In this document: positions 37,827 through 50,400 of the stretch, piece by piece
How positions within the stretch are numbered: position 1 is the stretch's first letter
Layout: each line of letters begins with the position of its first letter
Assembly (NCBI GenBank): GCA_016806645.1
Contig: JACSYO010002005.1
Location: 741,501-805,500 of the forward strand
Reading direction: 5' to 3'
DNA from: Ophiodon elongatus
Taxonomy: Eukaryota; Chordata; Actinopteri; Perciformes; Hexagrammidae
Length of the DNA stretch: 64,000 nt
Program-made: the position numbers and the translations under genes
Notes under the pieces: model-generated
Databases searched by the model: none
The model's input: only the letters and a program-made list of their open reading frames with translations
What the model was told of the DNA's origin: nothing

Positions 37827-38501
37827 CCCCGCCCCTGAATAGCCATTGTAACTAAGCACCATAAGACTGTCAAGCTTTGGATTAATACACATGTTTCTCC
37901 ACACTTTCTACCTCAAGTGGTAGGCTAACCAAGCATTATTCTAACGTTGAGGAGCTCATCGTTACCTAACTAGGTTGCATTACGTGGGTTGCAGCTTACA
38001 TTGTAAAAAGCTCCACTCGAGACTAGCGCATTCACTGTGTAGTATTTTTCTTTTTTGTGTAGCTGGCCCTGAACGCTATCAGAGTTTAGGTGAACGTTAG
38101 CAGCTCTTTATTGGAGAAAGAGAACACTCCAGCAACGTAAGCCTTTTTGGTTTTAACGTTAAGGTGACAATACTGCTTGAAAATACAAACATGTATTGAA
38201 AGTGTTAGAACGAAATTACAGTCTGATCCTACATTTTTCTGTAATTTAGTGTCAGCCTGAAAAAGTGTGTGTTCAACCAACTCATGTAGCTAACATTACC
38301 TAGCTAGCTATCGCTATTATAATCTGCCAGAGTTGTCATTTAAAGCAACAGAACCAAGAGGAATGAGTCCTGCTTTTGTCTGCTTTCGTCGACGACTCAT
38401 TGTCTCAAAAACTACTATGAATTTTGAGTGGTAATCTGCCGTAGTCTGGTCTGGTAAGCTTGACAGGCATAGCAACACTAACTAAGGAGGGCGGGACTTG
38501 G
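37827..38501. mobile_element. TIR element of the GTCAAGCTT family, copy 1
   Basis: The left end (about 37827-37880) contains CCCCGCCCC and then ACTGTCAAGCTTTGGA. The right end (about 38450-38501) is the inverse: AAGCTTGACAGGCATAGCAACAC and then GGGCGGG. Internal landmarks are GTGTAGCTGG, GCTATCAGAGTTTAGG, CTAGCTAGCTA and GCTTTTGTC. They recur in the same order and orientation at 54205-54970. No transposase frame is present, so it is a MITE-like element. Confidence 0.7.
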
Positions 38502-39428
38502 CAAATGCTCAATTCATGAACTTACTCAATCAACCCCTCAATCAATTAGTGCAAACAATTAATTCAGAAGTGAAGGCAAACACAGCAGCAAGAGCCATTT
38601 GGCATCAAAGAGACTGTATTGCTCACTTGTGATGACGCCATAAACTTAGCTAATCAGGATCAATGAGTTAGATCAAACTGATCTACAGCTTAACGTGTGG
38701 AAAAAGCAGATATCCACTACAATGAATTATTGGGGTTACATGGAGTAGCATTGCTGCCTCCATTGTATACTTTCATTTGATAGATTTGATGATAACAACA
38801 CACAAAAGATCACATTTAGATGGACTACTTACACTGTAGATACATACGCAGCTAAAAAATAAATAATTTTAAACAATATATTAATTTTCGTATAAAGGAA
38901 CATATTTTTACAAGAAAATACTTCATGTACAATCAAGAGGGATAAATGCTGCCCAGCTATTGCCTCAGCTCCAAATACATTAATTAAGACTGTTCAGATT
39001 GTAGGTGTAACCCTTAAGGAAGAATTCAATCAACCAGCCATACTGGAGCCTTTAAACCAACTATAAAGGGAAAGTAGTTAAATGCCGTTGACCACAATTA
39101 GCATCTGTTCGCGTTTTGGCTGACTCTGGTTATTAATAAGGCCATAAAAACATCTACAATTAATCCTGTGAGATATCAGATGTTTTGTTTTGCATGGCTA
39201 CATGTCAAACTCAGACTTCTGAGTTAGTATTTCAATCACAATACACTGGTCTTTTTATAACAGCTGCTAACAATCCGAACAAAGGGGGTATACAGGCCTT
39301 GCCACTTGGATACCAGGGATTATATACATTTAAGATACTGTACAAAGTGAAAGAAGGACCGTATCCTCCAAAACAGCTCCATCAGCCACTGAAAGGTTCT
39401 GTCCTGTAAGCCTGCAGTACGAGCACCT
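38502..39428 (-). other. 3' flank / possible 3' UTR of FAM135B
   Basis: This is DNA directly downstream of the FAM135B stop codon on the minus strand. I found no AATAAA on the minus strand between 39428 and about 38110. The first (about 38106) falls inside the TIR element, so the true polyadenylation site is not assigned. Transcript data would define it. Confidence 0.4.
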
Positions 39429-39634
39429 TTACTTGAAGTAGTTGAGCCCTGCCACTAGGAAGAACTTCTCCAGGAAAAGCTCAGAGTCCAAGACAGCGAT
39501 GTGGGCCGCGCGCCCAATCAAGGTGTTGGCTGTGTTGGGCAGAGCGTGGAACACATTCTGGCGGATCAGCCGGCACTCTTTAGCCTCCACAAGTGGCTGC
39601 AAAAGGTTGTTGATCATCTCAGTGTAAACGGGCC
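39429..39634 (-). CDS. fam135b: FAM135B exon Q (last coding exon)
   Basis: 206 bp including TAA, acceptor actgaag. It encodes GPVYTEMINNLLQPLVEAKE, NVFHALPNTANTLIGRAAHI and a final FLVAGLNYFK. GRAAHI carries the candidate catalytic His. The C-terminus ends exactly where vertebrate FAM135B ends. Confidence 0.97.
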
Positions 39635-40710
39635 CTTCAGTGCAAAAATTAGGAAAGATATGGTTAGTCCTACTACTTAAACAAATTGCATCCAAATCTC
39701 TGTTTCTAATCTTTAAGCTAGGCTAAGCTAACCAGCTGCTGGCAGTTGATTATATAAACCAAGGACAATATTTTATGGGGCTTTTCATAAGGCCATAAAG
39801 AAGTTCGGTGTATTCAACCGTATTTATGGCCGTAGTGAAGAAGTGTTGTGAAGGTGTAGGAGCCATGATGTGCTTGAAGCCTACAATTGACAGAATACTA
39901 AGTCAGCGAAACAACTTTCGCAATATCTATCGGAAGCATGCTAATATTAGCTAACGTTAGCTACCATAACCTACCGGTCATACCAGACCGAATAGGTTTG
40001 TAGCAGCAATTCAATTTATTTGCATTTATTTGCATAGCCCAAAATCACAAATTTGCCTCAGAGGGCTTTACAATCTGTACAGCATACGACATCCTCTGTT
40101 GCAGGACCTTCGTGTTGGAACAGGAAAAATTGCCACAAAAACCCTTTAACGGGGGAAAATAAAGAAGAAATCTTAAATTGAGCCACAGAGGAGGGATCCC
40201 TCACCAGGATGGCCAGAAGTCCAATAGATGATGCAAAACCAATGAGGGTATTCAATTGTGCGAGGGTGCGTTTTATTAATTATGAATTTAACTTGAATTT
40301 GAAAGAGGAAGGACGTCTTATTTCTTCTTTCAAAATTTGCACAGTGTCACTTTAAATAATACCAGTCAGTTACACAGAGTGATGTTTACAGATACAATGG
40401 TAAAGTATTTTTACTTAATATTCTCATGGATTATAAGAGAGAAAAATGGCATTGTTGTTCTGCAATATCAAAAGATATTGTACATATTGAAAGAGAAGAG
40501 AATCCAGTTGCATTAATACATGCACCTCTAACCTGTGGTCCTGTCTTTAAGAGCGGTTTTGCACATCTCTATTCTGGCAGAGTGGAAAGGAACATATCGG
40601 TCCTGCGGAGACGCCACCAAAACCACGTTCTTGAAGAACTGGAGCCCTAAAACACAAAACAAACGAGTAAATGAGAGCGCAGTGCGTGTCCGTGTGCATC
40701 TGTGTGTGTG

Positions 40711-40753
<43 letters not shown>

Positions 40754-41326
40754 AAAAGAGTGAATTGGTTGTAAAACGCAAAGTACAATCACAAACTACA
40801 ATGACAGGCTTGATACGATAAAACTGTGTTTTTTCTCAAGTCTCCTGTCAGTGTGCTTTTAAGAGAGTGCGCTGGTGGGTTTCCAATGACAGGGTTTGGA
40901 TCATTTTGTCAGCCTGCCACAGCTCTGGAGGGGTAAAATAGTGTTTTCAGGCTTATCTTCTTCAAGCCTGTGTGACAAACGACTGCTTTGTTCCACTCAA
41001 ACAGTGGGGAGGCCTCTCGCAGGCCTCACGCAGCTCGCTGGCAGGGGTTTGAGTGTTAGTGAGCTGACACGTACAGAAATTTAACAAAAAAGACAAGATG
41101 ACAACATTTTCATGAATATTTCAGTTGACTGTCTTTCAAGTAATAGTCCGTAAAGTGAGACAGTCAATATACTGTCTGTGTTTCGAATTCGTCCGCTTTC
41201 AGACTGTACCTTGTTTCTGACTCAGGAGATAGAGGAAGGTTTTCCTTGGATCTACGTGGTCTCTGAAGGTGAGCTGCAGCAAGGATCCTGATTTCTTCAG
41301 CTTCTGCATTAACCACAGACCTAAGG

Positions 41327-41421
<95 letters not shown>

Positions 41422-44400
41422 GCGCACGCACACACACACACACACACACACAATCGGGACACACTGTTTTTCAACCCGCTGCATAGAAGCAGAACAGTAT
41501 GGATGATATTCTTGGATAAAAGATGCTGCTGAGGAGCAGAAAACATCAAAACGCATGGCTGTACAGCATTGTAAACACGGCACATCTGCAGTGTGCGTTT
41601 TTTTTTCACAGCGGCGCGGTGGCCTCACCTGTGCTGACCAGTGTGCTGTTGTTGTACAGCGTTCCCAAGTGTGGACCTGACAGCGAGAGGAAAGTGTGCA
41701 GTTTGGGCAAATAGCAGCGGAAGCGGGGCCTCGTCAGCACAGAGCGGATGATGATGTTCCCCAGAGAGTGGCCGATGAAGCTGTTGATCGAAGACAAACA
41801 ACTTTCAGGGATATAAACTTGCAATTTGAGTGGGTGGCTGGAAAAAAACAGTGCCTCCAACACTGCTGACCTACGACACTGCGTGATATCTTATTATAGA
41901 CTATTCTGTATGTAGGAACCATTTCCAGCTGAGGCTATTCGGAGATTTAAGATAGAACATTGGTAATTACAGAAAATTCATTAACTTGTTTAAACATTCT
42001 CAAAGGCAATGACAACTTAATGATGCTAACATAGAGGACGTGCCACACAAATGAATAGTCTTCCCAGCAGATTCATGAAGCTATATGTCTGTCACTTAGT
42101 TTAATTACTGTACTGTTACAGCTTTACCCAAAATCCCTCATCGCCATGTGGGCTCCTTCTCATCTATCTCCGACCAAACTAAATATAGAAGTAATGTGGA
42201 AAGAACCAGATGCTGTTGTGGCAGTCGATTGCTTTTGTCTTTGATACTTTCTCTCCAGAGAATAAATACACACAAAAAGAAAGTTAACAAACTTGGGGAG
42301 AAACTCTCAGAAAAAAAATAATTGCCACACTGAGGGCAATTAGGCGGGAAGATGAATAGCTTAATTTGATGGGAACAAGGCAACACACTGCTGCATAAGG
42401 GAGTACAGTCTATCATGGGAAAGTCAGGAACTTATTGGCACTGAATGATAAGAGCCTTTCATCCATTGTGTGCTACTTATCCATTTTGGACCCGTACAGT
42501 CAATATATTATCCTAAAACAGTGATTTACATGAGTAAAGGCGTTCCAAGTATCAATGTGCAGTCTCTGCTGCCACCTACTGTCCAAACAGAATGCTGCTT
42601 AAGTTGATGATTGCCCCTGCTCCAACTCTGCCTCAAATGGTCAATCAAAATCAATCAAAAGGTGAGTTGTCAGTAATGTGCGCGTTGCACTGCATTAACG
42701 TTGAGCGACTGACCTTATCCGGCCGATGGTGAGATTGTACAGCTGGATATGCTGAATGATCTCATCCAGCAACCTGTCCGTCATGGTGTCGAAATCTGCA
42801 AACGTGTCGGTCTGCAGGGAAACGGCATGGAAAAGCACGGTCGTCAGCGCTCTACAAAGTGCCTTAAAGCACTTTCACAAAATGTGACTGTACATTTTCG
42901 CAATTTGTTCCCATCTACAAATGTACCTGGTTCCTTTCAGACATGAGGAAGTCGAGTCTGGATCCCGGCAGTCCCAACTCAATAAATGTCTTCACCAGCC
43001 GAAGGTCTGCGCTGTTTCCTGGAAGCGAAGAGGAAATTATACCCACCGTTTTTTGGCCCATTAATCATGTAAGTGACACCTGGAATTAGTATTCACAGAC
43101 TACGTAGTGTGAAGTGATATTTTGTAGGACCCACTCTCAGAGACTATATTACATTTACAATGCTAATAGGGCAGAAAACAGGGTGTACAGTATGTGGGAG
43201 ATGTGTCCGTTTAATAGGACAGCAGTGAACCAGAACCTTCAGCTGTATGAGGACTTACCATCAAGCCCGTGGACACAGACCACAAGGTGTATGCCGTCAT
43301 CAAACTCCTCATCATCCTCCTCGGGGGGGAAGTAGGGCAGATCTGATGCCAGGAGATGGAGGTCGCTGTAAAGGTTGGCTTGAAAGCTCAATTCTTTGAG
43401 CAGCTCATCTTTGGCTTTGTAGAAACTAGAGAAAAGGGAAATGACATTTGATTTAAAAAAAACAAAAAAACAAGACATTGTCCATCCATCCATTATCCGA
43501 ACCGCTTATCCTTTTTAGGGTCGCGGGAACAAGACATTGTATTTGGTATATTAGCAATAAATTAACAAAGACCTTTTCAGTAACGTGCAAAGACAACCAA
43601 ATGCTGATCTAAGATTTGATTTTCCAGAGAAGTTTCTTTAACACCAAAAAGGGATTAATCCTACAGTTTTCGGCCTTTGGTCTAAAATATCATGGACAGC
43701 TTGCCTTGCATTTTTGTATAATATCACTTAACATTTCCCACTTTCGAGCAAATTCGGGCTTTCAAACAAAAGTCCCACAGACTTACAAGTAGTTTCTCTA
43801 AGTTGTATTACTGTTTCATCCCGCCAGGTTACAGATTTCAGCTGCGGAGGAGTCAAAACAAATCCGATTTCAGCTCCTGTACTTTCAGCTAATCGTGATG
43901 GATTTGTCTGCACCCTTTGATGTGATTTAATGCATCAGGAGGCATTTCACCTCGTCTTGACTTCCTCGCTTCATATTTGCCCTCAATTCATTTTGTTATG
44001 CTAGGCTTTCCAAGCATGAGTAACTGCCAGCTACCGCACCAGATGTCAACAGCCGTCTCCACATACCCATAAAACCTTGTGTTTTGGCCTTGTTTCTAGT
44101 AGTTGGTGTGGATTATTATCTCAATCCTACAAAGTTTTTCTTGGAAGTTGGCCTGCATTTGCTGATACATTATTTACTGATACAAACGGAAGTCAGAAAG
44201 GTATTATCCTTACCTGCCTGAACACAAATAACTAATGCAGCCTTAATGTCCAACTGAAAGTACAAGGGCAAGCCCTTTTTGCAGTCATCAATCTGAATAA
44301 AAAGCAGCTTTTTCCAAATTTTGTGTCCATGTTTTTGTATCATGGAATGTCCAAACAGTCCAAAATGCTCCTTTAGCCTCCACATTTTAATTGGACAGGC

Positions 44401-47400
44401 CAGTGGACGTGTTTCATTGAAAGCTGAGTGGACAAGGACACTTAATGTAAATACACTTGCAGCAGTAACTATGGCTTATAAAGCGAATAACTCAATTGGT
44501 CTAAACCAACCAATGTTGACATTTGCATGTAACTTTAAGATGTTGAAAGCGCTTGCAGAATTATAATTTTCTTTAGCTGTCTAATTTGCTAACATCAGCA
44601 CTTTAACCCTCGCAGATGTCTGACTGGTAGCTTGGCAGCAAGTTCAGGTGCAACACAAGACGTGTGCGTGCTTGTAGATAAGCAGCGACATTAGCGAGGA
44701 AGCTAACGCGGGTTGCAGTTCAGAGTGTGTGACTCTTTTTTTTTGTGTAGCAGGCTGCTGTCTGGTTGCTAGTTGGTGTCACAGAGATGTAATTGTGCCT
44801 GTTCATGCACACACAAAAGTGAGACAATACATTTCTTCACTTTTCTCAAGGGACCACATGAAGTTATATTTACAAGGGAGGCTCGTATTGGTAAGCAGAA
44901 AATAACATGCAATGTAATTTGAACTGGGGTTTTAAAACACATTTACAGCACAATTTGTCCTTCGCTAACACTAAGATTAGCTCAAACATAAACTCACTTG
45001 AGCATTCGTTCGTTGGTCTCGTCGTCCATGTTCAAGGGATTGAGCGAAGACGAGGAGATGATACCAAAGGAGCCCAGGGGCTGATGAGTGATAGGTGAGG
45101 TAGTCTGGCGAGCGGACATTCCACTGATGGATGGAGAGTCTCTTAGCGCAGAAGAAAATGGCAGGCAGGTCGGGGCACAGGACACTGACATGTTCACCAC
45201 CTCCACCATCTTCTTATTGACGAAGGCCAGGCCTGAGTTGGGGATCTTAGAGGGCTTAGTCTGGCAGTCCAGAGGCTCTTTCTCACTGGCTGACATCCCA
45301 TTGAGGTCAACAGGTGATGCAATATCATTGGCAATCAGCCCTGCAAGATCACTCGGCCTCTGTGTGATGGAACTGCTGGGGAGGTCATTGGTGTGTTGAA
45401 GCCCTAGAGGTGATCGGGAGGGATCCGGACAGTTCTGGTCCTCAACACTAAACAGTTCAGTCTGATGGAAACTTTGGCAATCGTCTACAGTGTTCATTCT
45501 GTCCTGTGCTTCTGCACTTTTATGCACACATGGTTTGTTTCCACAGCTGCAGGGCACTGCTTCTGTTTCAATGAGATGCACATCCTCCTCTGAGGCGCTT
45601 ACTCCACTGATGTGTGTTTGATGGTTCATATTCTCCCCCTGGCTGCCAATAACAGCGCTTTCCTTCACATGAGGGCTCTCTACAGACTCTTGTAAAAGCA
45701 GCACTTCAGACACACCATTTAACGCTGACTTGGTTCTGTATGTCTTTGACAGGTTCTGTGGCAGGTTTGACTTTTCGGAGCTAATATTCTCTCTGAGGAT
45801 ACGGCCAAGATTTGGCGTTGAAGTCGGGTCTAACAAAGACGATTCAGATTGATCCGAATCCAGGTTGCTGTTCAAAGAAGAGCCGTTGATCTTCAATGAA
45901 TCCTGGTGTTGCACTAAACTCTTAGAATCGGTTTCCTGGTCGAGGAGCACATGGTCCTCCTCAGCGTCTTCAGGGCTGCTTATCTGTGGTGCCGAAACGG
46001 ACTTTGTCAGTTTACTGAGCTGCCTCTGCTGCTGGTCCTCCTCGTAGGGCAGGGAGCTAATAGAAGTGAGTGAGGCCTGTATGCCTCCACTGCCGTTGCT
46101 CTCCATCTGCAGGCCTTCCAGAGAGCTGCGGTGGACCGGGTGGCGACACACTATTTGCTGTGGGATCTCCCGTTCGCTGGAGAAGTCTAGAGGAGGTTGG
46201 CCTCGCAGTGCGGCCTCCAGGGGCCAGGCCACCGAGCTGGGCTCGCTCTCAATACCCGAGTCCGAAATAACTGAGGACGAGCGCTTCATGATCTTGGAGC
46301 CGGCCAGGCCTCCGCGTTGAGTCACCTCTTTTCTGAGATCACCGGGAAAGGGAGGTATAACTGGATGTGCATAGGTAGTGATGAGAGGAAAATCCTCAAT
46401 CTCATCATCCATGGAGTGATTTAATGGCATCGCAATATCGGACTCCTCTTCATTGTTTTCACTCTCTGTTGCATTGCTGTCATTTGTGGCATCACAGAGT
46501 AGGATGGTATTTTCCGCTGCATGATGAGCAGGAGACTCATCGCTGCAGTTATTAGAGTCAGTGAGGGGATTGTGGTTTGAGGAGAGAACAAGTACTTCTT
46601 CTTCTCTATATGGATCCACATCACAAGGCTTATCTGTGATGTACCTCAGGCCTGGATTACAGCTCTCCTTATCCCAGCATAGTTTTTCCTCTGGTCCCTT
46701 CAAGTGCTCTGCCGCTGCTCGAGAGGGTTCAGCAATGGCCTCTGTACGAACGAGGTTCTGGGTACTTCTGATGTTGGTACTGGTCTTACTCTGCTCTGCC
46801 ATGAGTGAGACATATGTGGGTAGATCCATACAATCATCACTGTCCAAGGGATCCTGGTGTATTGCTGGTGATCTGGCTCCCTGGCCGCTTTCAAAAATCC
46901 CATTGACATGAGAGATGGCGGGATTTGAGTTGGCCTGCCCATCAGTGGTTGGTACATGTGATATCCACTCTGGAAAAACAAGTGCATTGCATTAAACTTT
47001 TGTGATTGGATGTACAGTAAATGAGAACATATTTTCAACCACTTTTTTATATTACCTGTTTGAGGAGACTCCACATATCTGTCCTCAAAGATGATGGGCA
47101 GGCTGTTCCAGTCTCCATCGATGTCCAGGCACTCAACAGGTAAAGGAGGCATCTTGGTCAGGTAGTCTGAGCTCCGCACTTCAGCAGCTATCTGGCCATG
47201 TCTGTTGATTCTGAATCAGCAGAATAATATCATCAATATCAATACTACACTTCTCTACATTCACAGAATACACTTTTTATTTTCCTGAGAAGGCTGATAC
47301 TTACAGTTCCTCTTGAAAAGTCAAAGCTATATCTTTGGGGTGTTCGGTGAAAAAGTATGCCTCTGAGAACCTCCTGACCTGTTGTTTGCAGAAACAGACA

Positions 47401-50400
47401 AAACTGTTTTCATCAGTCAGTCGCAATGAGTCAATCATTCAAGGTCTGCTCACAAAGAGAGAGATTCATATCACTGCTTCCAGTCTGTGACACAAGCTTG
47501 ATCCAAAAATCTTTCTCCTTCTCCAGCTCCAATTAGAAATGCATCATCCTTGAAAGTCAGCCACTGTGACAGGCAAATCACCAGGAACACTATTTCTGGT
47601 GTATTTTCACCCCACAATAATTACAGAACAAGTGTTAATTGAAATCGGAAACTCCACTGGTGGGTGGAGGCATGACAGTATCCCCTCGGGGTAATCTAAT
47701 ACCAAAGCAAACATGTTCATTATTTTCAGACAACTGAGATGAAACAATGCCACATAAGAGGGCCTTTAGAGCTACTCCACTGTGAAGCACATATTCGTAT
47801 TCAACAGCCCAGTGATTGGATGGAAATTGCAGTGGAAATCACATTAACTTGCTCAGCTGGGTTTAAGCTACTTTAGAATGGCATCTTGTTATTTTGCTAA
47901 TTCCCTGTCCAGAGTTTGGTCAGTTTAACTCATAAATCTAACCTTTTCCTGGTCCACCATGGAGGTTTCTTCCTCATTACAGCTGATTTAATTTTTAATT
48001 TTGCTCTTCTTAGATAATCTCAGTGTGTTAAGAGATAATTTTATTCAATAGCTTGTAAAACCTTTAAGAAAATTGGTCACGACCTGCCTTAATGAGCCGC
48101 TCACAGAGCTAAAATGTCAATGGTTATGAAACCATCCGATTGTTCTGTAGTATTTCTGTATTCTGGTGTGGGTGCTGATGCTGTAAATGTAAAGATATCA
48201 GCACAGATCGTCATCATTGCACTCTAATATGGAGACTATCTTGCCTGTGGCTCAGAGAACACACAGGAAATGCTGGCGTTTGAGCATTGCATATGCCTTT
48301 GATGGAGTGCCACTCTCACCCTGAGTGTGTGGTGCTCCTGGGCCAGATAGGAGAGGATGTGGGGGTTGAGAACAGCGGCCTCCAGAAAGTGGCTCCACAG
48401 AGCGGCCAGCTGGGAGCAGAGCTGGCTCACGTCCCTGCTGATCTGCTCCGCTACCCTCTCATGGCCTTCCTGGAGCTGACGGGGGACAGGGACAGGTAGG
48501 AAAAAATAGATCCCTATAATATCAAACTGAATCAGTCTTCATAAAATACAGCCTTCTATTTTAGGATTCTCGGTTTTCCTGCTGACATTTATATCTGCCG
48601 ACAATGTGTGTCTGCCTGACCTGCATATCTTTGGATCATTGTAGAAAACTCATCAATCAACCAACTCATGCTGTTCTCTGTGTGAAAGGCTGGTTATAAC
48701 AGCTGAGCCATCATATCAGTTCACACATGCACGTCACAATATATTCAGAGACTTGTTTTAACACTTGAAAGTCATGATTGTTTAATGTCTCAATGATCCC
48801 CTTCACGACTTAACGCGACTTTAATAATTTTAGTCACCAAATAAAATATTGTAATTATATCCATCGCCTTAAACTAATACCATTGTCTAAGCTGAAATCC
48901 ACTGCCCTACAGTATAGCAAAATAAAAACAAATGCAGCATTACTTTTTCAGTTAATCCCAAATCCTTTTGTGTTGGTTTGCATTCCAACAAAAAAATCAT
49001 AATCCTTGAACATCTAGATTAAGCCATTACATTTTACTGTGCAGAGAATTAACTGTTTTGGTACAGCAGGTAGGCCGAAAATAATGTTTTTTATACCCCC
49101 CTAAATATGAAATGACAACAAATAACATCAAAATAGGAAATACAAATACAAAGAAATTCTAACAATGTGAAAGTAACAATAAAGACAGAATCATAATCAG
49201 AGCAACTCCATCACAGGACAATGGAAATGTGTCTTTGACGTGGCTCTTTAACATGTGGAATGAACATACCTGTAACTCTGTTGTGAGCTGATTTAGAGTT
49301 TCGTCTACAGGCAGCACCTCTGTGGAAAGAAACGTTAATTGTTAATATCATGAAATCGAATTGTGACTTAAACCAGTGGTAGAAACGAGTCAGTACATTT
49401 ACTCAAGTACAGTACAAATTTTTAAGTATTCTGGTATTACTCCACTGTGTCTATTTGATGGTTCAGATTATTGTTTCGATACCAAATATATGATACATTT
49501 ATAAAATATGATGCACTATTATCAATTTAACTACTCACCAATATATACAACTATTAAAATCAGCTCCACAATTTGTCATGGAGGCTATTTACTCAACTCC
49601 CAACATATAATATTCTTGAGTCAATGCTCATCTGTTGAAAACTTTTTGAGCCGTGAACTTGTGATGTTTGAGAGAGGCTTGTCCACTTTAGTCTTTCTGC
49701 TCACACTCTGTAGGGGGACTTTAACTCCCTGACCTGCCTGACCCTTTAATAAGGAGGAGAGCAGCTCCCCTTTAAAATGTCTTTATGGGTAGTTATTCCT
49801 GCTCTAATGTTGGTCAGTTCCAAACAAGGGAATGTTTACTTGTTTCGCGACCTCACTAACAATATTTCTGTTTTGTAGGGAAATTCGATTTATAGCTTTT
49901 GTCAAAGTGCATTGGACTAATTGAGTCCAAATGAAGGGAGATTGATGCCACTTGGGGTTAAAGTGACATTTATTCCAGAGATCAATCCTGATTGGCCACA
50001 GGGAGCAGCAGACAAGGTATAAAAGGTTTTGAAAAGCCAGCAGACTGTTTGGTCTGTTTTTCTATCACCAGGAAAAGGCCATGTGTTTTGTGTACTGGAA
50101 GGGTTCTTCTCGTTAACTGTCTGCAGAGGACCCGAAGTGATAAAGCTAATTAAGTGGTTTATGTTTCCCCTTTAGTTGCCGGTCAGAATACATTTTGTTT
50201 CTCTAGAAAATCGACGCCTGCATGCTGGTCCATTCTTCCACATTACACAACCAACCTTCAAGTACAACACAAGTGACAACATTAAAATGTTGCTTTGTCA
50301 GTGGTAATAATGCATTATTTAGTATTATGTGATCCTACTCTGAAAGGTGTCAATATAAAAAAATACTATTTCTTCATTTGATGCTCAATATATACATCAA

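Noticed and set aside
41164..41628. Minus-strand frames of 136-154 residues rich in Cys-Val
   Set aside because: Their length comes from translating the CA/TG microsatellite. Only the exon O part is genuine.
44680..44800. Third copy of the GTCAAGCTT TIR family
   Set aside because: Only two short word matches, no termini; too weak to call.
44994..46847. A 617-residue open frame on the minus strand as a stand-alone single-exon gene
   Set aside because: It is the inside of FAM135B exon J: in-frame coding extends upstream to an acceptor at 46969, ends in a gtgagt donor, and joins neighbours in phase.
45088..46911. Plus-strand open frames of 60-116 residues opposite exon J
   Set aside because: Antisense shadows of a real exon, with no motif or splice context of their own.
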